Shown here piece after piece: positions 54,601 to 64,000 of a stretch of DNA of 64,000 nucleotides. The DNA lies in the NCBI GenBank assembly GCA_023548195.1, contig JAJHZJ010000756.1:744001-808000 (forward strand). Reading direction: 5' to 3'. A program made the position numbers and the translations under genes. The notes beneath the pieces are model-generated. The model was not told the DNA's origin. It was given only the letters and a program-made list of their open reading frames with translations, and made no database searches. This DNA is from Bettongia penicillata ogilbyi (taxonomy: Eukaryota; Chordata; Mammalia; Diprotodontia; Potoroidae). Each line of letters opens with the position of its first letter. Positions within the stretch are counted from its first letter, which is position 1.

Positions 54601-56690
54601 TGTACTTACAAAACATCTCTTTCCCACTTGCCCTGATTATAGAAATATACTATGAAAGGAACATAGTTATAATGATGTCAAGACTCATCCCCTCAAAAGC
54701 ACAGAATGACCTGACATGTACCATCACAAGGGGGAAACTCCTTTAACTCTGATTCTAGGCACGAGTCTGACGTCTAATCACATAATCACAAAGTATCAAA
54801 ACCAAGGCTCAGGATTAATGAGGTAGGGAAATTTCCTGTTCAATAAGGAAATAGCACAATAGGAAACTGAGTCAACAGGGTCTTACCTTAGGGCATGTCA
54901 AGATCATCTCAAATTTTTCCCATTGACATATATTCATCTGTTGTAATTCTCAGACTACAATACATGACATTTTCTACTATGACAATTATGACAATTCAGA
55001 CAACCATTATTATAATCCAAACCCCAAACAATAGTAAATTGTAATTCCAAGAGGTTATTTTAACCTCAAATAGCAAAATTTCACTAACCATAACTTAGAA
55101 TTTGAATATCTTTAACTTCTCTTGTTTCTGTAATAGTTATATTGAATTTATCTTTTACTTGCAAATTAAAACTAACCATATTTTGGGGTTTCAAACATAT
55201 AGGAAATACCTGATACCTGACTCATATTGATATACTGGTATTATATCTTTAAATCATCCTATAAGTTTTCATAATTTTTGTAAATGATAGCCAAAAAATT
55301 TCAAATGAAGACTCACTCTTTATTATAGTAAACTTATTATTGTCTGTTTTGAAATTAGATATACCCTATTAAATATTTGTGTTTTGAAATATCTATTTTT
55401 ATCACATTCTATTAAATTCAATATAATTGACCAGTATCCAAATAAAAAAAGAAGTTATTTGTCTAACAGTATTGCTGATACAATGGTTTCCCAAAGCATT
55501 TCACAATATAAGAGAATTTAGAAATACAACAATAATACATACTATGTAAACACATGAAACAAAACTCATTGCCAGTCAGATGACATCAATTCAACTGAAT
55601 GCATTTCCAAATCATCCTATGCCAAAAATCATTAATCTTAGTCCTTTGGGAATTTTATACTAATCATATCTAAAACCATCATGATATAGAGTTATCAAGT
55701 ATGGAATATTTACATCCAATTAAGGAAATAATAATAATAACAATAGTCCTTAATAAATACAATAGTACTTACCATTTCATAATCATATTATTGTCATTCT
55801 CACAACAGTGAGCTGGGATTGGGGGTGGAGCATGTCAAGGAATGCCTGTTCTGGGATAGGGGTCAGAAGGGATTTTGTGACTGAGTTTGGGGTTGAAAAG
55901 AGCCCCTCTCTTTTCAATGTAAATCACCCTTTCTATTCCTTAATTTTTAATTTTTTAAATTCATTTTTAATTTGTTCCCTGACTTAAATAATCTTTTATC
56001 TTTTCATAGTCAAGGAAGGGTTAAGTACCAGGTAAAGTTTAAACTGCAGACTGAATACCATTTTTTTTTCTCCATTCTGGGATCGTTTTCAAACTAGTTG
56101 CCTTTCTGTATTTAGTGTAATACTGGGCAGGGAGGTTAGTGATTTAAGTGCTATTTACCTTTAAAACTTTTATAAACTTTCATTTTTATTTTTTTCTTAA
56201 AACAAATTCTACAGAGCAGTAACTCAAAAATCACTAAGATATTTCAGTATATGTTGCTAAGTGAAAATGATTACTTACCAAATTCCTTAATGATTAATCT
56301 CTAATCTTACTAGTCTCCAAACCTCCAAAATCTATGAAGATATTTTTAATGGTTTTAAAAACCAGGCCAGGGGGCTAGGGGCAGGGAATCCTTTCTTTGA
56401 TTATCTTTATCCCTATAATTGCAATGTGGCAGGGGCTGAAATGACTGAAAAATTATCTTGCAGGTCTTTTTTTTTTTTTTTTTTAGTTTTCTTATAATCT
56501 AATCTCCCACTGAAAGTCTAAAGTGAGGATTAATCCTGCTTACTGGGACAACTGCTTCAAATATGAAACTTCATTAATCTTACCTAGCATTCTAAACTCT
56601 TTGGTTGTAGCTTTTTAGCAGTCTTTCTAGCTGGCTGCATTTTCTCTTTAAAAGTCTTTCAAGGACTTGAAGCAGAGAGACACATGTAGA
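54601..56690. other. 2.1 kb AT-rich unassigned DNA
   Basis: No recognisable gene, no open frame of note and no clear repeat, except a poly(T) run at about 56467-56484 and an AATAAT-rich patch near 55725-55745. It is the longest stretch without an evident mobile element. Confidence 0.55.
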
Positions 56691-58770
56691 GTTTAGGTAA
56701 TGGACCGGAACAGAATTTATTATACTTCAGCTGAAGTAAAAAAATAAACAGGGGTAACAGATCTCAGATAAAGTGAAAGCAAAACTAGACCTTATTAAAA
56801 GAAATTAGTAAGGAAACTACATCTTGCTGAAAGATACCATAGACAATGAAGCAATATCAGAATTAAACATATATGCATCAAGTACTTGTAATGGTAAAGG
56901 AAGTTGAAGAATTTCCCTGCCTCTTAATAGGCCCATGTGACCTGCTTTGAGCCCACAGTTTAAGTCTCAAAGAGTCAATGGTGGGAGAAGCTTTGCCAAA
57001 GGCGTGGAGCAGGAAGGGTGCAGCTGAGAGAAAGTGAGGCAAAGCAAAGCAGAGCAGTTAGCATGAATGAGAGAGGGAGTGATTTTTCCTAAGGGAACTT
57101 GTTTGTGGGGAGGCCTGATAGGAAGGAAGGCATGGGAATGGCCATGCTCCCTGTATTGATAATGTGTATAGATTTTTTTGTTACCATGATGGATTTGGCT
57201 TTCTGGTGGTTGAATAAATGTCTTGGTTTCATCTTTGAGGAAGAGAGTTTATATTTCACAAATCTACTCTGGAAATATGCATTTATATCTGTAGTGGCTG
57301 CAGTGGGTATCACATTGCAGTTACAGTAGTATAGAACCCAAATTCTTAAAGGAGAAATTAAGTGAGTTACTGGAAGAAATAGACAGCAAAACTATACTAG
57401 TGGGGGACCTCAGCCATCCCCTCTCAGAATTCAGAAATCCAATAAAAAAATAAACAAGAAAGAAACTAAGGAGGTAACTAGAGGTAAATAGAATATGGCA
57501 GACTGTTGGCATGATTTAGACATAAAGGATGATACCATAAGCAAATTAGGAGAGCAAGGAATAGTCTAGTCTACCTGTCAGATCTATGGAGAGGGGAAGA
57601 ATTCATGACCAAATAAGAGACAGAGAGCATTACAAAATGTAAAATAGATAATTTTGATTATGTTAAATTAAAAACTTTTTTCACAAACAAAATCAGTGCA
57701 ACCAAGATTAGAAGGAAAACAGAAAGCTGGGAAATAATTTTTACAGCAATTGTCTCTGATAAAGGCATCATTTCTCATATATGGAAAACAGTCAAATTTA
57801 CAAGAATACAAGCCATTCCCCAATTGATAAATGGTCAAAGGGTATGAACAGGAAGCTTTCAGATGAAGAAATAAAATCTATCTACAGGCATATGAAGAAG
57901 TGCTCTAAAGCACTTATGATTAGAAAAAAGCAAATTAAAACAACTCTGAGGTACCACCTCACACCTATCATATTGGTAATATGACAAAATTGAAAAATTA
58001 TAAATGTTGGAGAAGATTGGGAAAACTGAGACACTAATGTACTGTTGGTGTTGTGAAATGACCTAACCATTCTGGAGATAACTTTAGAACTATGCTCAAA
58101 TGACAACCAAACTGTGCACATCCTTTGATCAAGCAATACCACTATTAGGTCTATATCCCAAAGAGATGATAAAAAAGGGAAAAGAACAATATGCAAATAT
58201 ATTTGTAGCAGTCCTTTTCATAGTGGTAAAATATTGGAAATTTAGGGGATGCCTATTGGTTGGGGAATGATTAAACAAACAGCGGTATATAAGTGTAATG
58301 GAATACTATTACATAACAAGAAATGATGAACAGGAAAATTTCAGAAAAAACCTGGAAACTCTTGTACAAACTGATTCAAAGTAAAATGAGCAGAACCAGG
58401 AAAACATTATACACAGTACCAACACTCAGCTCTTCTCAGCAATACAGTGATCCAAGACAAGCACAAAGGATTCATGAAAGAAAATGCTATCCATATCCAA
58501 ATATCGGACTGATGGACTCTGACTACAGATTTAAGCATATTTGTTTTCACTTTATTCTTTCCCCTTTTAATCTCTTTCTTCTTTCATAACTGTGACTAAT
58601 ATGGAAATATTTTTATGTGATACTACATATATAAACTATATCAAACTGCCTACCATTTTCAGAAAAGGGAAAGGGAGGAAAGGAGGGAGCAAAAGTTGGT
58701 ACTCAAAATTTCGTAAAAATGAATGCTAACAATTTTCTTGACATGTAACTGAGGAAAAAATAAAATATTA
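56690..58770 (+). mobile_element. L1 with internal deletion, carrying a solo LTR
   Basis: The ORF2 endonuclease region (56690-56886 and 57326-57480: tattatacttcagctgaagt, ccatagacaatgaagcaa, tgggggacctcagccatccc) is followed by a jump to the ORF2 3' half (57500-58330). The C-terminus and 3' UTR follow, ending A-rich near 58770. All frames are broken. The solo LTR at 56887-57325 splits the endonuclease part. Confidence 0.85.
56887..57325 (+). mobile_element. Solo LTR, family A copy 2 (439 bp)
   Basis: Begins TGTAATGGTAAAGGAAG and ends CAGTTACA, with AATAAA at 57213-57218. Flanks are gtact (56882-56886) and gtagt (57326-57330). The uninterrupted L1 (31781-31785) reads gtggt there, so both flanks descend from one 5-bp target. 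A 5-bp TSD fits ERVL/class III-type integration. Related to the LTR at 17039-17562. No retroviral genes. Confidence 0.87.
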
Positions 58771-58774
58771 TTAA

Positions 58775-59340
58775 AAATAACCCCCCCCAAAACAGCAAAA
58801 ATAAAATTAAAATCTTTCAAGGTAACAGAATCTGCAAACAACACTAAACACAACATAAGACAAAGATTTTCCTACATTTTACAAAGAAATAGAAACAGAA
58901 AAACTGTAAGACAAACACATAGATAGGATATAAAGAAGAAATCTCTAGAAGGAGGAGGTGGGCAGAAACTATCACTTAAAGCTACTGAGCAAAAGCAAAA
59001 GTTGATTTGATCAGAACAAGACGTTTCAATGACTAGTCTTAATTTCCTTAATTTGCAACAATGTTAAGAGCTGAATTAGAGGGACCAAAACAAATTACCA
59101 CTTGAATCCCTTGCAGATTTATGCCAGATGTCACATAAGTCAATAGTGTGCTGTTAATCATTCTCATACCTATGGGGAGCATCCTCTGGTCCCACACTAC
59201 TAAAAGTGCATTCAAGGAGAACCTCCCAGTATTTTACCACTACTGGAATCCATATTCCTTTATTACCTCTGGAGGAAAACTTAAAAGTAAAAATGAAACT
59301 AAATTCTAATCTTAAACCATTCCACTCCTGGGGAAAACTT
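58775..59340. other. Unassigned stretch
   Basis: No gene or known repeat seen. It starts with an A/C-rich run (aaccccccccaaaacagc) after the L1 tail. Confidence 0.45.
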
Positions 59341-59342
59341 GT

Positions 59343-59555
59343 TTGTGTTCATCCTTCATTGCTGAAGAAGACCACACCATCAGAGAAATGATGACATGAT
59401 TTGCACTTGACTTTGTTTTGAGTGAGGGAGGGCTGTGCAGATCACCAGGCTTACTCTCCTCCAGAGCCATCTGAATCCAGTGACCTGATATTCCTCAGGA
59501 TGACTGGAGATGACATAGGATGCACTGGGAGACCTTGGACCCTTTAGGCCAAGGT
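59343..59555 (+). mobile_element. Marsupial SINE-like repeat, copy 1
   Basis: tgctgaagaagaccacacc, atcagagaaatgatgacatg, tttgcacttgactttg, gtgagggagggctgtgcag and gccatctgaatccagtgacc match a widespread marsupial SINE-like repeat. It extends further (gatgactggagatgac) than copy 2. Confidence 0.65.
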
Positions 59556-59559
59556 CTTT

Positions 59560-59965
59560 GCAGGTACTCACTTAGCGAGTACCATTGGGGACCATTCATT
59601 GAACAGGCCTGTTTAGGAAGTAGCCAGGGCATGGCTCCTTTAATGAGGTCAAGAAAAAAAGGCATCAGGTTGGATGGGAACTAGCAACAGTTACTATTGA
59701 TAATCACTCTAAAGCTAGGAGGGTCCGGAGGAGCCCTTAGGCAGGGTCCCATTGGAGTCTCAGTTTCAGAGGGTAGTAGGTTTAATGTTTTAGGACAGGA
59801 CAGGACAGTACAGGAGCCAGTAAAATCCAAGTCAACTGGGCAGCTTTTGGCCACCAAAATTTACCTTCTTTTGGAGAGAAGGAAGGGGAGTGGGAGGTAG
59901 ACAGAAGAGGAGGAGTTGAGTTACCCAGCTAGCTGGGTCCCCATTCAGCCAGCTGCATCTATTCA
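59560..59965. other. Unassigned stretch between the two SINE-like repeats
   Basis: Purine-rich in part (59875-59920) with no recognised gene. Confidence 0.4.
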
Positions 59966-59969
59966 CAGG

Positions 59970-60108
59970 ATTGTGTTCGTCCTTTGTTGCAAAAGAAGAA
60001 TACCATGCCATCAGAGAAATGATGACATGACTTGCACTTAACTTTGTTTTGAGTGAGGGAGGGTTGTGCAGGTCACCAGCCTCATTTCTCCTCCAGTCAT
60101 CTGAATCT
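59970..60108 (+). mobile_element. Marsupial SINE-like repeat, copy 2
   Basis: Same order as copy 1, about 627 bp downstream on the same strand: atcagagaaatgatgacatg, cttgcacttaactttgtttt, gtgagggagggttgtgcagg and tcatctgaatc. It ends abruptly at the 39-bp repeats. Confidence 0.65.
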
Positions 60109-60109
60109 C

Positions 60110-60225
60110 GGGGAAAACTTAAAACTAATTTCAACCACCTCACTCCATGAGGCAAACTTAATCAATAACTAAACCACCCCAATCCCTGAGGCAAACTTAA
60201 TCTAAAACTAAAATCTAAACCTTAC
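60110..60225 (+). repeat. Short tandem array, ~39-bp unit (2.5-3 units)
   Basis: Units start ggggaaaacttaaaac, gaggcaaacttaatcaata and gaggcaaacttaatctaaa, each followed by AAACCACC/CAACCACCTC-type sequence. A related unit occurs before SINE-like copy 1 (59265-59345). Confidence 0.6.
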
Positions 60226-60590
60226 CTTAGCTCTGAAGAAATAGGAATCAATTGATGAAATTGAGACTGAGAACAAGAGTCTGACCTCTGGGGAAAGTCT
60301 TCCATGAAAAAGTCCCTAGGTGAATGATTAACTGGAGAATTCTAGGGAGTTTTTCTGGAAGTCCTTTGGTTCAGGGGTTAGAGTTCTGACTTGGCCTGGC
60401 TGGTTTCACCAAAAACTGTGGTAGGTGAAAATTGAAATCATTGAGGAAACAAAAGTTGGAGCTACTGAGCCTTTCAATTTTGGATAAGCCAATTGCCCAA
60501 CAAATCAGGAGCAGACCCCTTCTTCAGTTTAGGGCTGCACCCCAAATACACAAGGAGATAGATTTTTCTACATTAAAAAACAATTAATCA
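60226..60590. other. Unassigned stretch
   Basis: No gene or family recognised. It leads into the family C repeat. Confidence 0.4.
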
Positions 60591-60591
60591 A

Positions 60592-61160
60592 ATGAGGCCA
60601 ATTAATTAAAAGGAACCAATTAACCAGGATAGAACATTAAGTAATTTGATTTCTAATTGAAGAAAAGATCACGAACTTTCCAATTTGGAAGGGATATTAG
60701 AAAAGGAACTATCCCATTCCCCCAAGTGTCTGTATACTATCAAAGGAACAAAGAAACATGTGTTTGGAAAACTGTGTATGGGTCCAATTTTCAGATAAGA
60801 CATGTGTTGGTTGAAATGTACAATTGTGAAAAAAAACTCCTTGCACCAGTGTTTGGATCTGACCAGGTTTCTGCTCAGCATAATCTACATCCTTAGTTAA
60901 GCATCTCTGAGCAGCAGTCTCTAAGCACTTCTACAAGTGATCCAGTTTCCCAACCATGGAGGTCTGGGTTCAAACAACACAATCAAATTTTCTCCTAATT
61001 CCCACAACTGAATAAACTTTTCTCGCAAGATAGAATTTGGACAAGACCCATAATTGAATAGAAAGGGAACTTAGCTTCAGAATTGAGCCATAAAGTACAG
61101 TCGGAGTGGTTCACTTAATTCCCACAATTAACTACTTGCTGTCCTAATCCTCTCAATTCC
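60592..61160 (+). repeat. LTR-like interspersed repeat, family C copy 2
   Basis: Second copy of the repeat at 48391-48945, same strand, with gaataaacttttctcgcaag at about 61009. Starts at tgaggccaattaattaaaag and ends near ctctcaattccttca. Scattered substitutions and small indels relative to copy 1 show independent decay. Confidence 0.65.
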
Positions 61161-61529
61161 TTCAGAAGGCATATAGCAAGATCTATTTGGAGCGACATTA
61201 GTCTATGCAGTTTGAATTTAACACAACCATCTTTAAAATAAATATGTATTTCTCTAGCATTTAATTGTATATGGCTAAATTATGGCCTCAGTGCAAGCAG
61301 ATGCCCTCTAGGAAATTCCAATATAACTGATGGAAAACACTGAAAGACAAATGTCCATGGGATACAAGCAGCAAGCAGAGTATGGACTTTAAGACAACAT
61401 GTAAATAAAAAATAAAGTAGAAATTTATGATACAAGTTAAGGGTAAGAATATATAGAGAGTGACAGTAATTGCACATTTCAAATGGAGATTGGAAAAAAC
61501 TTCTTTAATACAGTAACAATATAGTCAAT

Positions 61530-61690
61530 GAACATTAACAAGTAGTTATTGAATGCTTACTGTAATAGGCACTTAGGTGTTACAGGGAAATTAAAAGACG
61601 CAATTTCTGTCCTCAAAGAGTTTATAATTGCACTGTAGGTATAACACACTAAATGCAAAATAACAATAACAATACAAGGCAATACATACA
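61530..61690 (-). mobile_element. L2 3' end fragment
   Basis: Antisense L2 3' end: ttattgaatgcttactg, aggcacttaggtgttac, ttctgtcctcaaagagttta. Ends in an AACAATAACAATA run. Confidence 0.6.
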
Positions 61691-61809
61691 CATAAGATCC
61701 AACAATAGTTTAAGTCATGATATCATTGTGAAATAATTAGTAGATCAGTTTGACTACTGTAAAAAATGTATGGAGGAGGGTAGTGAGAGCTACATTTGGA
61801 TAATATTTA

Positions 61810-62085
61810 GTTTCCATGCCTTTATTTTCTTCCCTTTCTAATCCATCCTAACATGCCTGCCAAACTGGTCTTCTTAAAGTCAGGGGCTCCTTACTACCTC
61901 AGCTTAAAATACATACACTTTGTTGGCATCTCCAGTCTACAATCTAACTCCAACCTATCCTTTCAGACTTAATTTACATGACTCTAATTCCATAAGTTCT
62001 ATATTCCAGCCAAACTATTCTTAAACTCAGTGTGCTATATCCCATGTCCATATACAACCCTCTATTCCAGGAAATAAATCAATCA
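61810..62085 (+). mobile_element. L2 fragment, sense
   Basis: Phrases such as ctccttactacctcagc, cagtctacaatctaactcc, aacctatcctttcagac and tatattccagccaaac follow the order of the L2 3' UTR. Confidence 0.6.
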
Positions 62086-62099
62086 ATAAGCATTTTTTT

Positions 62100-64000
62100 A
62101 AAATATAAATTTATATATTTAACTTTTTACATTCATTTTCACAAAATTTCGGGTTCCAAACTTTCTCCCCATTTATCCACTCCCCCCACCCCAATACACC
62201 GAGCATTCTAATTTTCCCTATCACCAATCTGCCCTCTCTTCTATCCTCCCTCCCTTCTCTTGTCTCCATCTTCTCTTTTCTCCTGTAGGGCCAGATGACT
62301 TTCTATTCCCCATTAACTGTATTTCTTATTTCCTAGTAGCAACAACAATACTCAACAGTTGTTCCTAAAACTTTGAGTTCCAAATTCTCCCCATCAATCC
62401 CTCCCCACTCATTCCCTTTCGGAAGGCAGGCAATTCAATATAGGGCATATCTGTGTAGTTTTGCAAATGACTTCGATAACAGTTGTGTTGTATAAGACTA
62501 ACTGTACTTCCCTCCATCCTATTCTGCCCCCCATTGTTTCTAGTCTGTCTTTTGATCCTGTTCCTCCCCGAATGTTGACTTCAAATTGCTCCATTCTCCC
62601 ACTGCCCTCCCTTCCATCATCCCTCTCTGCTTATCTCCTTCTCCCCCACTTTCCTGTACTGTAAGATAGGTTTTCATACCAAAATGAGTGTGCATTTTAT
62701 TCCTTCCTTTAGTCGAATGTGATGAGGGTAAACTTCATGTTTTTTTCTCAGCTCTCCTCTTTTTCCCTCCACTAAAAGTCTCCTCCTTGCCTGTTGAATG
62801 AGAGATAATTTACCCCATTCCATTTCACCCTCTCTCCTCCCACTACATTTCTCTCTCACTGTTTACCTTAATTTCTTTTAAGATATGGTCCCATCCTATT
62901 CAATTCACTCTGTGCTCTCTGTCCCTGTGTGTGCGTGCATGTGTGTATTTGTGTGTGCGTGCACGCATGTACATGTGTGTGTGTACGTCTGTGTGTGGTC
63001 CCACCAACTACCCAGATACTGAAACGTTTTAAGAGTTACAAATATTGTCTTTCCATGTAGGAATGTAAACAGTTCACCTTTGGTAAGTCCCTTATGACTT
63101 CCCTTTGCTGTTTACTATTTCATGCTTCTTCTCATTCTTGTTTTTGAAAGTCAAATTTTCTTTTCAGCTCTGGTCTTTTCATCAAGAATGCTTGAAAGTC
63201 CTCTGTTTCATTGAAAGACCATATTTTCCCCTGAAGTATTATACTCAGTTTTGCTGGGTAGGTGATTCTTGGTTTGAGTCCTAGTTCCTTTGACTTCTGG
63301 AATATCCTATTCCACGCCCTTTGATCCCTTAATGTAGAAGCTGCTAGATCTTCTGTTACCCTGATTGCATTTCCACAATACTGGAATTGTTTCTTTCTAG
63401 CTGCTTGCAAGATTTTCTCCTTGACCTGGGAACTCTGGAATTTGGCCACAATGTTCCTAGGAGTTTCTCTTTTTGGATCTCTTTCAGGTGGTGATCGATG
63501 GATTCCTTCAATACTTATTTTGCCCTCTGGTTGTAGAATATCAGAGCAGTTTTCCTTGATAATTTCATGAAAGATGATGTCTAGGCTCTTTTTTTGATCA
63601 TGGCTTTCAGGTAGTCCCATAATTTTTAAATTGTCTCTCCTGGATCTATTTTCCAGGTCAGTTGTTTTTCCAATGAGATAGTTCACATTCTCTTCCATTT
63701 TTTTATTCTTTTGGTTTTGTTTTATTATTTCTTGTTTTCTCAGAAAGTCATTAGACTCCATCTGTTCCATTCTAATCTTGAGAGAATTATTTTCTTCAGT
63801 GAGCTTTTGAACCTCTTTTTCCATTTGGCTAATTCTGCTTTTGAAAGCATTCTTCTCCTCATTGGGTTTTTGAACCTCTTTTGCCAACTGAGTTAGCCAA
63901 TTTTTCAAGGTGTTATTTTCTTCAGCATTTTTTTGGGTCTCCTTTACCAAGGTATTGACCGGTTTTTCATGCTTTTCTTGCATCTCTCTCATTTCTCTTC
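62100..64000 (-). mobile_element. HAL1-14, runs off the right edge
   Basis: On the minus strand: open ORF1 from the window edge to 63132, then a 3' UTR with the GT-rich tract (62925-62998), polypyrimidine blocks (plus strand), both GGAAC-type modules (near 62150 and 62380) and a TTTAAATAT-type tail near 62100. The 5' part lies beyond position 64000. Confidence 0.92.
63132..64000 (-). CDS. HAL1 ORF1 protein, partial (open to window edge)
   Basis: At least 286 codons open without a break: the end of the N-terminal region (MREMQEKHEKPVNTL), coiled coil (LKNWLTQLAKEVQKPNEEKN and following heptads), RNA-recognition domain (NLKIMGLPESHDQKKSLDI) and C-terminal domain (CGNAIRVTEDLAASTL to FLMKRPELKRKFDFQKQE). 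The start codon lies outside the window. MREMQ is internal to the protein, equivalent to residue 81 of the 366-aa copy. Whether the full ORF1 is intact cannot be judged. Confidence 0.87.
   Translation of the reverse strand, partial: REMREMQEKHEKPVNTLVKETQKNAEENNTLKNWLTQLAKEVQKPNEEKNAFKSRISQMEKEVQKLTEENNSLKIRMEQMESNDFLRKQEIIKQNQKNKKMEENVNYLIGKTTDLENRSRRDNLKIMGLPESHDQKKSLDIIFHEIIKENCSDILQPEGKISIEGIHRSPPERDPKRETPRNIVAKFQSSQVKEKILQAARKKQFQYCGNAIRVTEDLAASTLRDQRAWNRIFQKSKELGLKPRITYPAKLSIILQGKIWSFNETEDFQAFLMKRPELKRKFDFQKQE

Noticed and set aside
32947..57325. Retroviral coding sequence linked to the LTRs
   Set aside because: Only solo LTR-like pieces are present. I saw no gag, pol or env remnants next to any of them.

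Overview
This window is marsupial nuclear DNA made almost entirely of interspersed repeats. I found no credible host protein-coding gene, rRNA, tRNA gene or CRISPR array. The marsupial assignment rests on a MAR1-type tRNA-derived SINE at about 54341-54600, a THER1/MIR-type SINE at about 6631-6892, and many copies of the L1 and half-L1 (HAL1) families typical of opossum-like genomes. The species cannot be fixed from sequence alone.

The dominant feature is a set of about 14 HAL1 copies on both strands, filling roughly half the window. HAL1 is an L1 derivative with an L1-like 5' UTR, ORF1 and a purine-rich 3' UTR, but no ORF2. They are numbered here by position: HAL1-1 (3966-5021), -2 (10952-13541), -3 (18095-19560), -4 (20440-20620), -5 (20640-23525), -6 (24695-28727, split), -7 (24997-28010), -8 (32353-34940), -9 (35945-38070), -10 (40043-42893), -11 (44349-47272), -12 (49456-51588), -13 (51632-53902) and -14 (62100 to the right edge). 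Two have a complete ORF1 (26118-27218 minus, 366 aa; 51757-52860 plus, 367 aa). A third is open to the window edge (63132-64000 minus). Several copies keep clear target-site duplications (TSDs), so HAL1 was mobilised relatively recently, presumably by ORF2 protein supplied by L1 in trans.

Layout. 1-8300: old L1 debris, HAL1-1, an L2, a MIR-like SINE and simple repeats. 8300-17585: a nearly full-length but dead minus-strand L1, split by HAL1-2 and by an LTR at its 5' end. 17590-24690: HAL1 and L1 fragments. 24690-28730: an old plus-strand HAL1 split by HAL1-7, which carries an apparent 3' transduction. 28730-40030: a plus-strand L1 with ORF1 and endonuclease remnants, HAL1-8 with an LTR inside it, a 1-kb unassigned block, HAL1-9 (which contains a piece of L1 ORF2) and L1 3' ends. 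40040-53900: HAL1-10 to HAL1-13, a 5'-truncated L1, and an apparently spliced Tigger-HAL1 chimera in HAL1-12. 53900-62100: quieter AT-rich DNA with a MAR1 SINE, a broken L1 carrying a solo LTR, two copies of a marsupial SINE-like repeat, a second copy of a ~570-bp LTR-like repeat and L2 fragments. 62100-64000: HAL1-14.

The most interesting signals are retrotransposon RNA biology recorded in DNA: an apparent HAL1 3' transduction, a Tigger-to-HAL1 junction that looks like a splice, a HAL1 holding an ORF2 remnant, and a HAL1 insertion that starts at the true 5' end but stops inside ORF1. Coordinates of degraded repeats are approximate. Family names come from recognising sequence, not from a database search.
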